The notes under the pieces: generated by a model
Database searches by the model: none
Seen by the model: only the letters and a program-made list of their open reading frames with translations
What the model was told of the DNA's origin: nothing
Assembly: GCA_965213855.1 (NCBI GenBank)
Contig: CBDCAA010000003.1
Span: forward strand, 152,763 to 216,762
Direction: 5' to 3'
DNA: 64,000 bases
DNA from: JBBROS01 sp965213855
Lineage (GTDB): Bacteria; Pseudomonadota; Alphaproteobacteria; Acetobacterales; Acetobacteraceae
In this document: positions 36,875 to 46,398 of the stretch, piece after piece
Position numbering within the stretch: the first letter of the stretch is position 1
How the letters are laid out: every line of letters starts with the position of its first letter
Program-made: the position numbers and the translations under genes

Positions 36875-39087
36875 GAGCCGGGTCGGTGGCCGCGAGCTTC
36901 CACTTCAACGTTCCGGTGGGTCAGTGGGCCGAGCTGGACGGCGACCTCGTGCGTTTCAAGGGCCGAGCGCGCGACCGCGAGCGGAGTCTCCTGTTCGAGG
37001 GGGTCGACGGCGTGCCGCATCCCATGACGGACGCCCGTCTCCTCGCACTGCAGCAAGGCGCGGAACGGCGCGTGCGGCTGCTGACTTCCCAGGAGGCAGC
37101 CGAACGGCTTGAACCGGAGGGCAAGCCCAGGGTCAGACTGTCGAGCGACGACCTCGGCGCCGGCGCCGAGGCACGGCGCAAGCACGACTACTGCCGCGCC
37201 TGGGTCCGCGCTGGGCGGCCTGCAAGGTCGGCGAGCGGGTTGCCACCCGTCATCGAAGGTGAATTCGAGCGGCGCCGCTTGGAGCCGTCTGACGGGCAGG
37301 TGGCGGAGGCGGCCGCTCCCAGCGTGAGGCGGGTCCAGAGGTGGATCGCAGACTGGCTCGCCGGGGGAGAGGATATCGACATGCTCGTCCCGCAGACATC
37401 GCGACGTGGCAACTCCGTCGACCGGCTCCACCCGAAAGCGCGCGAAATCCTCACCGAGGTGATCGACGAACGGTACCTGGTGACCACGAAGCCGACCGCG
37501 GTCGCCGTGCACAAGCACGTCGTCGCGGCGTTCGACGCCTACAACGAACCCTTGACCGGGGAGGATCGTCTCCCAGTCCCCAGCCTGCGTTCAGTGTATC
37601 GGAGCATCCGATCAATCGACCAATACACCCAGCTATGCACGCGGGTGGGGCGTCGGGCGGCGGACGTCAAGTACCGCAACACCGGCTCTTCACCCCAGAC
37701 GGACCGGCACAACGAAGTTTGGGAAATCGACCACACGACGGTCGACCTCATCGTCGTGGACAACCAGTCCGGCATGCCCATCGGGCGCCCGACCGTGACG
37801 GTCACCCTGGACCGCCACACCCGCATGATCACCGGCTTCCACATCGGCTTCGACCCGCCCGGCACCTTCCCGACGATGGAGTGCCTGCGGAACGCCATCC
37901 TGCCGAAGGACGACCTGGTTCGGGGATTGTCAGTGCCCTGGCCATGCATGGGCACGCCGGAGACTCTTGTCCCCGACCAGGGCAAGGAGTTCAAGGCGAG
38001 ATCGTTCATCGAGGCGAACCTCTCCCTGGGCATCGACGTCCAGTACACGCCCGTGTTGAAGGCTTGGTACAAGGGCAAGATCGAGCGGTTCTTCCGCACG
38101 CTGTCGACGGACGTCTTCCACCGCGTCCCCGGCACGACCTTCTCCGACATCTTCGACCGCAACAAGGAGGAGGCCCCCGAGACGGTGGCAGTCGCCACCC
38201 TGGACGACCTCAGGCGTCACGTCCTCCGCCATGTCGTCGAGGTCTACCACGTCCGGCGACACCGGGGCATCGGCGTCTCCCCGTTGGAGGCCTGGAACCG
38301 CAGTGTCGAAATCCACGGCATGCGCCCGGTTCCTAACCCGGACAAGGTCACTGCCGCCCTGTCGCTGGTCGTCTATCGCAAGCCGCAACACTACGGCATC
38401 GAGTTCGAGGGGCTCGTCTACAACAGCGTCGCCGTCGCGGCGCTGCGCATCGGCTCGGCCAAGTCCGAAACCGTCCGGCTTTCGATCGACCCCAGGAACC
38501 TCTGTGAAATCAGATTCCTGGATCCCGACGAAATGGAATGGCGTACCGTTCCGATCCAGACCTCCATGGCGGCCCACGTGCGCGGGATCTCCTTGGAGAA
38601 GCACAAGCTCGCCAGGGCGCTCCAGCGGGCCAATCCGATCCGTCTGGAAGGCTCGAAGGGACTGTTGCGAGCCTACACGATGCTCGACGACGTCATGCGC
38701 GAGAAGTCGGGCCAGAGTGGGCAGGCCAACCGCAAGAAGGCGGCCCGCTACTGGCAGGCGCTCACCGCGTCGAAACCCCCGGAGGATCCTCCCGCCTTCG
38801 ACGTCGCCGAAAGCGGCCGTTCGCTCGTCGCCGACCTCTACACCTCCGGGGCCTCCGGGGACGCCGATCACGAGGAGCCCGTCGTGGACGGGGAGGTCGA
38901 GGAACCCGCGCGACCCGCGCCCGACCCGGCGCCACCGGCGGAGATCGGGCGGAAGCGGCGAAGAGATCCACCGAAGTCGCAAACGTCCACGGAACCCGGT
39001 TCCGATTCCGTTCCGACGGCGCCGCCCCCGTCGGAACCGGACGCTGCGGACGACGACATCCAAATGCCCCGCGTGACCACGCGATGA
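36871..39087 (+). CDS. tnsB: TnsB/TniA-type DDE transposase
   Basis: 738 residues. The rve/DDE core has Asp287 (WEIDHTTVDL), Asp369 (VPDQGKEF) and Glu405 (WYKGKIERFFRT), spacing D-x81-D-x35-E. An N-terminal helix-turn-helix region (about 75-240) should bind the end repeats, and the Mu-transposase-type C-terminal beta-barrel follows (YRKPQHYGIEFEGLVYNS). The proline- and acid-rich tail (about 660-738) is the usual place for contact with TnsC. It joins the 3' ends to the target. ATG at 36871 overlaps the tnsA stop. Confidence 0.92.
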   Translation: MRAGSVAASFHFNVPVGQWAELDGDLVRFKGRARDRERSLLFEGVDGVPHPMTDARLLALQQGAERRVRLLTSQEAAERLEPEGKPRVRLSSDDLGAGAEARRKHDYCRAWVRAGRPARSASGLPPVIEGEFERRRLEPSDGQVAEAAAPSVRRVQRWIADWLAGGEDIDMLVPQTSRRGNSVDRLHPKAREILTEVIDERYLVTTKPTAVAVHKHVVAAFDAYNEPLTGEDRLPVPSLRSVYRSIRSIDQYTQLCTRVGRRAADVKYRNTGSSPQTDRHNEVWEIDHTTVDLIVVDNQSGMPIGRPTVTVTLDRHTRMITGFHIGFDPPGTFPTMECLRNAILPKDDLVRGLSVPWPCMGTPETLVPDQGKEFKARSFIEANLSLGIDVQYTPVLKAWYKGKIERFFRTLSTDVFHRVPGTTFSDIFDRNKEEAPETVAVATLDDLRRHVLRHVVEVYHVRRHRGIGVSPLEAWNRSVEIHGMRPVPNPDKVTAALSLVVYRKPQHYGIEFEGLVYNSVAVAALRIGSAKSETVRLSIDPRNLCEIRFLDPDEMEWRTVPIQTSMAAHVRGISLEKHKLARALQRANPIRLEGSKGLLRAYTMLDDVMREKSGQSGQANRKKAARYWQALTASKPPEDPPAFDVAESGRSLVADLYTSGASGDADHEEPVVDGEVEEPARPAPDPAPPAEIGRKRRRDPPKSQTSTEPGSDSVPTAPPPSEPDAADDDIQMPRVTTR

Positions 39088-40052
39088 GCGGCGTGGTTTC
39101 CGTGAGGCCGAATGGTAGGCGGCGAGACCGTCGGGACGCTCTGGGCAGGATCTTCGTCGACACGCCGAGGTGGCGCGAGGCGGAGCCGCGGCTGAACGAC
39201 CTTCCGGAACTTGGCTGGACCCCCGACTACTGCATGGGGCTGCTGCTGCTCGGCCCGTCGCGGTCGGGCAAGACGTCGATGGCCAAGGAATGGGCGCGCC
39301 GGATGGCTGAGAGGGCAGCCCTCAACGGAGGGACCTTCAAGACGGTCTGCCTCGATGTTCCCTCCCAGGCCAACCTCATGGCCCTCGCTACCGAGACCCT
39401 GGGCGCCTTAGGCGACCCAGACCCGAGCCACGGCTCGAAATACGAGAAGACGACCCGGGTGGTGGAGGCCGTGGAGCGCTTGGGCGTGGACCTGCTCATG
39501 TTCGACGAGATCCAGCGGCTCGTCGACGAGAAGGGTAAGCTGCGCGCCGAGGCGGCCAATTGGCTCACGGGACTCCTGAACAAGCGGGTGTGCCCGTTGC
39601 TGTTCGTCGGCGAGCCGCACGCCTCGACCGTGTTCCAGCAACGCTACCTCTCCGGCCGGACCCTTGGAGAGATCCAGATCACCCCGTTCGACTGGGCGGA
39701 CAGGGACGACCGCAGAGCGTGGCGGGAAGTCATGTACGCGCTGTCGGAGAACCTGAGCATGCCCGAGAAGTCGGAGCTGCACGACATTGACACGGCATTG
39801 CGCATCCACTCCCACTCGGACGGGCTTTTGGGCGTCGCGACCCGACTGTTGGAGTTCGCCCGCTCGGACGCGCGTCGTCGGGGGCTTCCAAAGCTCACGC
39901 ACGAGGTTCTCGCGGACGCCGTCGACCGGCTCGGGATCGGGGAGGAGAAGCGCAGACCGAACCCGTTCAGGGTCGCCACCCCGGTGCCGGGTGCCATCGG
40001 TCACGTGGTTCCCACGAGACGTCACTCGTTCAATGTGAGTTCCGTTCCTTGA
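39084..40052 (+). CDS. tnsC: TnsC/TniB-type AAA+ transposition ATPase
   Basis: 322 residues. Walker A GPSRSGKTS at 57-65, Walker B VDLLMFDEIQ (Asp141, Glu142), sensor-1-like LLFVGEP. It links target selection (TniQ/TnsD) to TnsB by forming ATP-dependent filaments on DNA. Size and layout are closer to TniB-type than to the longer Tn7 TnsC. Start ATG 39084 overlaps tnsB by four bases; its stop overlaps the TniQ gene's TTG. Confidence 0.92.
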   Translation: MSGVVSVRPNGRRRDRRDALGRIFVDTPRWREAEPRLNDLPELGWTPDYCMGLLLLGPSRSGKTSMAKEWARRMAERAALNGGTFKTVCLDVPSQANLMALATETLGALGDPDPSHGSKYEKTTRVVEAVERLGVDLLMFDEIQRLVDEKGKLRAEAANWLTGLLNKRVCPLLFVGEPHASTVFQQRYLSGRTLGEIQITPFDWADRDDRRAWREVMYALSENLSMPEKSELHDIDTALRIHSHSDGLLGVATRLLEFARSDARRRGLPKLTHEVLADAVDRLGIGEEKRRPNPFRVATPVPGAIGHVVPTRRHSFNVSSVP

Positions 40053-42367
40053 CTGGATACATCCTGCCGTCGTCTCTGGCCCCGTTCGCGGACGAGAGCC
40101 TTGCGGGCCTCATCATGCGGAACGCGGAGCCGTATCGGTTCCGCAACCCCTTGCGCCTCTTCCGTCGTCTTCACCTCCACCGCCAAAGGCTTTCGTCTTT
40201 GTGTCAGGCAGATCCCGAAGGAGACCTTGGGCGGAGTATGGGACACCTGCTCGGGCTGACGCCTTCCTCCTTGAAGCGCATCTCTCCATGGTCGCCCGAA
40301 GAGGGCGGGACGCAGGTGCTGGGCCATTGCGTATGGAACGAACTCGTGTTGTCCGACCGGCGTGCCGTCTGCCCGGAGTGCCTGCGAGTGTCACCGCACC
40401 ACAGGGCGGTATGGCAGGTCGCCGCCCTGCCGGTGTGCGACGTGCATTCGGTCCGTCTCGTCGAAAAATGCCCCAACCCGCGGTGCGGCAAACCTCTGCG
40501 CTGGAACGGAAGGGCGCTGTGCGAATGCGAGTGGAGCGCGTGTCGAGTCGATCTTAGGACCGCAATCGCCGACCCTGTCGACCTGAACAGGTTCCAGGGT
40601 GTGACACGTCTCATCGAGCTGATGACCGGCAAAGCAGGCACCACTCCGCTCGGTGCTCCTGTTGGGAGGATCGTCACCCTGGCTTTCCTACTCGGCCGGG
40701 TCGCCACCGGCTTGGAGAGGACCCTCAGGCCTTTAGAACTGATCGAGCGGGAGGGAGCCAGGCTCCCGGAATTGATGGATGCCGGATGGCGCGCCCTCGA
40801 TGATTGGCCGGTGGGCTTTCACGCCCTGTTGGGTGCGCGCAAGGCGAAGGGAGGGAACGCCCGAGGGGTGAAGCAGGCGTTCGGCCGCCTCTCCCTTCAA
40901 GTCCACCAATGGGCGCGCGAGCCATGGGGTGTTCCGATCGGGAAGGCGTTCGCCGAATACGCGACTTCGCAGCCGGATCTACCATTGAGCGTTCGGCGGT
41001 TGGCCCAATACGCGCCGGGCGTCAGGATTCGGAACACCCACATGTCCGTGCTCCAGGCCGCGGAGCAGCTTGGGATGGCGCCGAGCCAAACGATGGAGCT
41101 CATGAAACGGCTTGGACTGATCGTGCTGGCGTCTGATGGCGGCGGCGTGCCGTCCTTGGTGAGAACCTCCGACGTCCGCCTACTGAAGAAAGCGGCCAAG
41201 GACTGCGTGGACCTGGAAGCGGTGAAGAGGCTATTGGGCACCGAATACTCCAAGACCGTTGCGCTGGAGAGAGCCGGACTGATCCGCCGCGTTCCGATGC
41301 GGGACCGGCTCCTGGTGTCGAAGCCGTTCCTTGCGAGCCAGGTAGCGGAATTCCTTGAATCTTGCTTGACGGGCGCTCCAAGGATGTCCGCAGTTCAGGC
41401 GGACGGCCTGGGATTGAAAAGGCTGACGCGTTGCTCGTCGGCCGGTTACGGGCTCCCGGATGTCTGTCGGGCGATCATCGAAGGCCGCTTGCGGGTGCGA
41501 GCCGAAATCGACGGAGCTCGTGGCCTGCATCGCATCCGCATCGACTACGACGAAATGAGGACTTCCGTCGAAGGCGGTCGAACGACGCTTTCGCTGGTGG
41601 AGGCAGCGAAGACGATTAGAGCGAGGCACACAGATCTGGCCGTGTGGGTGCGCCGCGGCCTTTTGGTGGCCACGGAGTCGACCTCGATTGCGGAGAAAGG
41701 CCTCCGCATCCGAAGGGAGGACTGGGCGGGATTCCGAGCGACCTACTTGGCCGGGACCGACTTCCTGGACTTCTTCGGGAGCCGCGACGATCACTCGACC
41801 TCCAGGCACCTGCTCCCCTTGGGCGTGCGTCCGGTGTCAGGCCCCAAGGTGGATGGTTCAACGGCGTGCATTTATCGACGATCCGAATGCAGCACGGAGA
41901 TCTTGGAGGGGATCATTCGTCTTCGCGCCGGTCCCGACCGAGGACACGGCGAGAGCTTCCGCCTTTCGTTCGATAAGGTCCTCGCCGTCGCCCGGTTGAT
42001 CGAGCGGGAGTGGGCAGCCGATTTCAAGCGCACCAACAACTTCTTCGAGGATCGTCGGACAGGAAGAGCCCTGCACGTCATCGTCGGTCGACGCCGAAGT
42101 ATCCACGGAGCCGTGTGGTTCAATCTGCATCCAAGTTCGATGGCGAGGTTGCACCGCACACCGGACGTTTCAGTCGCATTGGTGCCGTCAGAAGGACAGA
42201 GTTTCCTACTGGTATTGCCCGACGCACTCGATTGGAAGGGACGCGAAGGTCGCGACCGTTACGTTGCAGTTGCCTTCGACATGCATGGAGCCCCGATCGA
42301 GCACTCCGCCAACGCTCGTACTCTGTCAGTCGGCGTCCACACGCCGAAACACAAGGCTTCTGCTTGA
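40049..42367 (+). CDS. tniQ: Large TniQ/TnsD-like target-selection protein
   Basis: 772 residues. The N-terminal TniQ domain shows LPSSLAPFADESLAGLIMR, LGLTPSSLKRI and a zinc-binding series Cys108, Cys111, Cys130, His133 and Cys141/Cys146 (CPECLR, CDVHSV, CPNPRC). The C-terminal ~450 residues are long for TniQ and contain at least two helix-turn-helix-like pieces (VLQAAEQLGMAPSQTMELMKRLGL and SLVEAAKTIRARHTDLAVWVRRGLL, patterns). That size is in the TnsD range; TnsD binds a specific chromosomal gene end. Starts with TTG overlapping tnsC by four bases. No CRISPR or Cas gene is nearby. Confidence 0.88.
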   Translation: MTGYILPSSLAPFADESLAGLIMRNAEPYRFRNPLRLFRRLHLHRQRLSSLCQADPEGDLGRSMGHLLGLTPSSLKRISPWSPEEGGTQVLGHCVWNELVLSDRRAVCPECLRVSPHHRAVWQVAALPVCDVHSVRLVEKCPNPRCGKPLRWNGRALCECEWSACRVDLRTAIADPVDLNRFQGVTRLIELMTGKAGTTPLGAPVGRIVTLAFLLGRVATGLERTLRPLELIEREGARLPELMDAGWRALDDWPVGFHALLGARKAKGGNARGVKQAFGRLSLQVHQWAREPWGVPIGKAFAEYATSQPDLPLSVRRLAQYAPGVRIRNTHMSVLQAAEQLGMAPSQTMELMKRLGLIVLASDGGGVPSLVRTSDVRLLKKAAKDCVDLEAVKRLLGTEYSKTVALERAGLIRRVPMRDRLLVSKPFLASQVAEFLESCLTGAPRMSAVQADGLGLKRLTRCSSAGYGLPDVCRAIIEGRLRVRAEIDGARGLHRIRIDYDEMRTSVEGGRTTLSLVEAAKTIRARHTDLAVWVRRGLLVATESTSIAEKGLRIRREDWAGFRATYLAGTDFLDFFGSRDDHSTSRHLLPLGVRPVSGPKVDGSTACIYRRSECSTEILEGIIRLRAGPDRGHGESFRLSFDKVLAVARLIEREWAADFKRTNNFFEDRRTGRALHVIVGRRRSIHGAVWFNLHPSSMARLHRTPDVSVALVPSEGQSFLLVLPDALDWKGREGRDRYVAVAFDMHGAPIEHSANARTLSVGVHTPKHKASA

Positions 42368-42715
42368 GCGACGTTCAGTGAACCCGGCTGGCGCCGTTGC
42401 TGCCGAACAAGTCTCGGCGGGCTGCAGGTTGATGACCGCCGGGTCATCGGCAGGGTCATCGTGGCGCTGCATCCGGTGGCTGCTGCGTCGATGTGCTAGA
42501 CAAGTATTGGTCGCGCTGGATGCTGGTACAACTGCTTAATGCGCTGGTCGGCCAAGGGCGTGTGGCAGATTCGCTGCCTGGGCGATGGCGACTCCCCTCT
42601 GCCAAGTCAGGCTGCGGCATGGGCCGGGAGGATGGACGTTGCTGTCGTTCGGACGATGAGCACAGCTTCGGCTAGACCTGTCGATTGATCTTGCTTTCGA
42701 GACGTAGTGGCCGGG
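42368..42715. other. Intergenic region after tniQ
   Basis: 348 bases with no convincing gene, ribosome site or family match. It contains the repeated string GGGTCATCG at 42439 and 42449 but no TnsB-type repeat series. Confidence 0.4.
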
Positions 42716-42928
42716 TCAGATCCGGCTACCGTCGGACGGAATACCGACAGCCTTGAATTCCTTGACCAGGGCCAGCTTCCAGCCGCCTGCTGGGTCAAAC
42801 GGGATGTAGACCACACCGTCGTAATCTGACGGCAGTTCCAGGGTGTCTCCGACTACAAGGGCCGCGACTTTTTCCGGCCCGAGGCGGCCGATCAAATAGC
42901 CGAGTTCAAATATCACATTCTGCCTCGC
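42716..42928 (-). pseudogene. C-terminal fragment of the TIR-like gene, beyond the IS21 insertion
   Basis: Reads QNVIFELGYLIGRLGPEK, VGDTLELPSDYDGVVYIPF and GWKLALVKEFKAVGI, the last ~68 residues of the PF10137 TIR-like (nucleotide-binding) domain. It is separated from its N-terminal part (45456-46258) by an IS21-family insertion at an 8-base duplication TGCCTCGC (42921-42928 and 45456-45463). Removing the IS and one copy restores a continuous frame. Confidence 0.9.
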
Positions 42929-43053
42929 TGGCTATGACAATGGACTTTGGCCCAGCAGTGCTGATGAATTCTGGCCCAGCTTCCGGTCGATGATCGCGTG
43001 GCGCAGGCCGTGGGCCCGGACCTCCCGTTAGCCTCTTGCTTGTGTGCCTCCCG

Positions 43054-43818
43054 TCATTGTTTGCCCGCCTTGCGCTGAGCGGTGGTGCGGCGGAACCGGT
43101 AGGAGTCTGTGCCTGTGGTGATGATGTGCGCACGGTCCGTCAGGCGGTCGATCAGCGCCTTGCACAGTCGCGGGTTGGGGATCACCTGCGACCATTCGGA
43201 GAACGGCAGGTTGGTCGTCACGATCACCGCCGCCTTCTCCGCCCGGTCGGCGATGACCTGGAACATCAACTCGCAGGCCGTCTCGGCAAGCGGCACGTAA
43301 CCCAGCTCGTCGATGCAGATCAGGTCCAGCCGCTCCCATCGCCCGAGCGCCCGGCTGAGCTGGTTGGCGTGCGCCGCCTCCGCCAACTCGTTGATCAACC
43401 CGGTTGCGGTCGTGAACCGGACCCGGCGCCGCTGGCGGCAGGCGGCGACGCATAGCCCCGTGGCGAGGTGGCTTTTGCCGGTGCCAGCCTCACCGACCAG
43501 CAGGATCGGCTCGGCACGGGTGACGTAATCGCCCTCGGCCAGCGTCCGGAGCTGGGTGGCGGCCACCCCGGAGCGGTCGAACTCGAACTCGTCCAGCGTC
43601 TTCATCCGCGGCAGCCGCGCCTCGTGCAGCAGACGCGCAATCGCCCGGCTCTCGCGCTCCTCCATCTCGGCCGCCAGCAGCGCCTCGAGGTAGCCGATAT
43701 GGGTCTGCCCCTCGCGGATGGCGGCATCCGCCAGGCGGGCGAACTGGCCACCGATCGTCGGCATGCGCAGCGCCTTGCAGTGCTGCCGGATGGCCTGGTC
43801 CTGGAGATCGGCCATCAT
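43054..43818 (-). CDS. istB: IS21 helper ATPase IstB
   Basis: 254 residues of the AAA+ IstB/DnaC group. Walker A GEAGTGKS at 109-116, Walker B LDLICIDELGY, sensor TTNLPFSEW. It assists IstA in target choice. The ATG overlaps the istA stop by four bases. Confidence 0.95.
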   Translation of the reverse strand: MMADLQDQAIRQHCKALRMPTIGGQFARLADAAIREGQTHIGYLEALLAAEMEERESRAIARLLHEARLPRMKTLDEFEFDRSGVAATQLRTLAEGDYVTRAEPILLVGEAGTGKSHLATGLCVAACRQRRRVRFTTATGLINELAEAAHANQLSRALGRWERLDLICIDELGYVPLAETACELMFQVIADRAEKAAVIVTTNLPFSEWSQVIPNPRLCKALIDRLTDRAHIITTGTDSYRFRRTTAQRKAGKQ

Positions 43819-45383
43819 GCGGTGCCTGCGCAGGGGGCGGACAGCAGCACGTCATACTCGGCCATCGTCGGCATCGGCCGGTCGTAACGCGCCAGCTCGC
43901 CAACATCGATGGCCGGGGATGGGCCTTTGCGCAGCGCCGCCACCGTCAGCAGATACCGCACGGCCGCTACGTCGCAGGCGCCGAGCGACACCGCCGTGGT
44001 GATCGCGATGCGCAGGGCGTCATGACCGAACTCCCGCCCCAACGCCACCACCGCCACCATGGCGCGGGTGCCGTTCTGCTTGCCGTGCCGGGTCAGCAAC
44101 CGTGCCCAGAGCTCGTCGTAACAGGGTGGCCAGCGACCGGCCGCACGCCACTGCGCCAGAGGCTTGGACCCGGCAAACGCGCCTGGCTTGTGGCTCAGCA
44201 CGTCCAGGTAATGCTCGAGATCCAGCACAAGCTGGCGACGGCTGTGGCAACGCTCGTGGCGGGCGACCCGGCGGCCAGCGTGCCAGAGCTCGATGTGCAG
44301 CGGGTAGGCGCGCGCTTCCACCCGGCTGCCCGCGCGGACCGGCACCGAGTAGGCGTTGGTCTTGACCATCGCGCAGCCCTGCTTGTCCACCAGCGGAAAC
44401 GTCACGTCCGCCAGGTCGAACCCCTCCGGCACGCGGGCCGACAGATGATCGCGCTCGGCCACCATCGCCGCCCCCACCGGCTCCGTGCGCCCGTCCAGGA
44501 TACGCGCCTCGTCCGCGCGGCATCCGGTCAGCAGAAAGGCGTTCAGCGCGTCGAGGTCGGCGACACCGGGGACTGGGACGAGATGGTTGCGGCGGAAGTA
44601 GCCGCCCTCGCCCTCCACGCCGCCTTTCTCATGACCCTCGCCAGGGGTGCAGAACTCTGCCGTGAACCGCCAATGCGAGCGGAACGCCACGAACCGGACG
44701 GTCTCCTCCCGCCGGTGGCCCCGCAGGATCTTGCGCACGGCGCTGGCCAGGTTGTCGTAGCGCAGCAGCCGGAACACCCCGCCGAAATAGGCAAACGCGT
44801 GCTCGTGTGCCTCCAAGAACGCCTGCTGTGTCGCGTGCAGGTAGCCGCGGTGAAACGCTGCCCCGCTGGCCATCGACCGCATCGCGAATACCTGCACGCG
44901 GGTCCGCTCGCCGCCCACATCGGCCCAGGCCTCATACCAGTCCACCTGGGCCTCGTGGCCCAATACGTAGCTTTGCGGCACGAACGTCTCGCGCTGGATC
45001 AGGCCCATTGCCCGCTTGCGGTCCCGGACATGGTTGCGCACCGTCGACTCAGCGATCCCAGCACCTGGGAACTCCGTCAGGATCCGACGATAGATCCGCC
45101 GCGCTGTATGCCGCTGCTTGCGCGGGGCTCGCCGGTCCTCGTCCAGCACCTGGTCGATGAAGGCCGCGACCCCATCCAGCTTGGGTTTGATCCGTGTCGG
45201 GTAGCGATGCTCTGGCGGCAGCGCACCCGCAATCGCCTGCCGCACCATCCGACGATGCACGCCGAACTTCGCCGCGACACCGGAGATCGTGCCAACCCCA
45301 AACTCATGCTCCTGACGGAGCTGCTCGAACAATTCCACTTTGGCTTTCCAATCCACTCCGAGCCTCCCGGCAGAACCGGGCAA
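43815..45383 (-). CDS. istA: IS21 transposase IstA
   Basis: 522 residues. An N-terminal helix-turn-helix (VGTISGVAAKFGVHRRMVRQAI), then a rve/DDE core with QVDWYEAW (first Asp), RYDNLASA (second Asp) and EKGGVEGEGGYFRR (Glu). Complete by length and motifs. GTG at 45356 (DWKAKVELFEQLR) is an alternative start that matches typical IstA N-termini. Likely active, given the intact IS ends. Confidence 0.93.
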   Translation of the reverse strand: MPGSAGRLGVDWKAKVELFEQLRQEHEFGVGTISGVAAKFGVHRRMVRQAIAGALPPEHRYPTRIKPKLDGVAAFIDQVLDEDRRAPRKQRHTARRIYRRILTEFPGAGIAESTVRNHVRDRKRAMGLIQRETFVPQSYVLGHEAQVDWYEAWADVGGERTRVQVFAMRSMASGAAFHRGYLHATQQAFLEAHEHAFAYFGGVFRLLRYDNLASAVRKILRGHRREETVRFVAFRSHWRFTAEFCTPGEGHEKGGVEGEGGYFRRNHLVPVPGVADLDALNAFLLTGCRADEARILDGRTEPVGAAMVAERDHLSARVPEGFDLADVTFPLVDKQGCAMVKTNAYSVPVRAGSRVEARAYPLHIELWHAGRRVARHERCHSRRQLVLDLEHYLDVLSHKPGAFAGSKPLAQWRAAGRWPPCYDELWARLLTRHGKQNGTRAMVAVVALGREFGHDALRIAITTAVSLGACDVAAVRYLLTVAALRKGPSPAIDVGELARYDRPMPTMAEYDVLLSAPCAGTA

Positions 45384-45455
45384 ACCCTAGGTTGAGGGAC
45401 GGACGCTGGGCCAAAATCCGTCAGCACTCTGGGCCAAAGTTCGATAGCAAAGCCA

Positions 45456-46258
45456 TGCCTCGCCCGCGGCGACGGGGAACCACCCTTCAGCCAGCCCAAA
45501 TCATCGGGAGTCATCAGCACTACGGCGTAGCGTGCGTCTCCGGCGACATCGGCGAACTTGTTTATGATGGTCCGCCCCAGGTTGGGCTGCTCGTGCAGGA
45601 TGACTTCCTCAAGCCCGATTTTGGCGAGCCAACGTCCTACCTCGTGCTTCGTGGCATCGTTCCGACCATGGACAACGAAGACCTTCGCCTTCGCGTCGCT
45701 CCTCGCCGTTGACGCCGCCTCTGAGACTGTCTGGCAAGAGCCGATGGCGAACCGCTTCTCCAACTTCAATTTGGCCTTCTGAAATATTGAGGAGAGGCTG
45801 CCCGGTTTCACGGACCAATGGGTCCGATGGCTTTCGTTGCCCTTGAGATCGATATCCAGCTCCCACGCTAGTTCCGCCATAGTCTCGGACGAAAGTGTTG
45901 ACGATTTGGTGCTCAGCTCGAATTTGAAGTCTAACGACCGGCCTCGGTGCCGGACTTCGAGCAGGCGTCCAACCCGCGCTTTCACATCCTCATTGGATCG
46001 GTAGCGGGCTTCGCGTGAGAATTCATAAGCGAAAAGGGTCGGGAGTGCCTGAAGCGTATCCAGCACCTCCTGATTGACCGGTGTAAACTGGTCCCGGATG
46101 TGGACCTGGGTGTATTCTAGGAAGCGGGCCTCTTCCATTTCGGCGACCTCCCGCTCGTCCCAATAACCGTCGCGACCGACCATCAGAAGATTGAACATGG
46201 CGCAGGCTAACCGTTGACGCGGTGCCCCGCAAAGACGCAGCGTGGTGTCTCCAGCCAT
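45456..46258 (-). pseudogene. N-terminal part of a TIR-like effector gene, cut by IS21
   Basis: 267 codons before the insertion; 335 residues when rejoined to 42716-42920. Residues ~20-160 form a module starting FNLLMVGRDGYWD with RFLEYT and LPTLFAYE; my impression, not verified, is that this module recurs in front of different predicted defence effectors. Residues 192-335 are a PF10137 TIR-like domain: KVFVVHGRNDATKHEV, LHEQPNLGRTIINKF, VVLMTPDDLGW. In related proteins the segment after GRT usually reads IIEKF; here it is IINKF, so the candidate catalytic Glu may be Asn. Such TIR domains act as NAD-consuming or cyclic-nucleotide-sensing effectors. ATG 46258 or 46198 are both possible starts. 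Confidence 0.88.
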
Positions 46259-46398
46259 GATGCCGACCCCCGGAAGCGTTCTTGACGGCCCGCGACGACA
46301 GGCAGGACCGGCTTTCTGAATCCATCCCAAACCCAGCCTCCACGGCGGGAATTCCAGCCACCCCGCGGCGGTCGCGATGGCCCTCGACTTGCCAGCGG

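Larger units (their letters stand above)
42929..45455. mobile_element. IS21-family insertion sequence
   Basis: 2527 bases. Terminal inverted repeats: TGGCTATGACAATGG... from 42929 and TGGCTTTGCTATCGA... read on the minus strand from 45455, both continuing into a shared ACTTTGGCCCAG and AGTGCTGA. The 8-base target duplication TGCCTCGC is intact on both sides, so the insertion is recent. It carries istA and istB in overlapping order. Confidence 0.93.

Noticed and set aside
42439..42457. Two GGGTCATCG copies after tniQ as a possible second transposon end
   Set aside because: They lack the ACTTTA/TGTC part of the repeats at 27616 and are not next to an ACA terminus.
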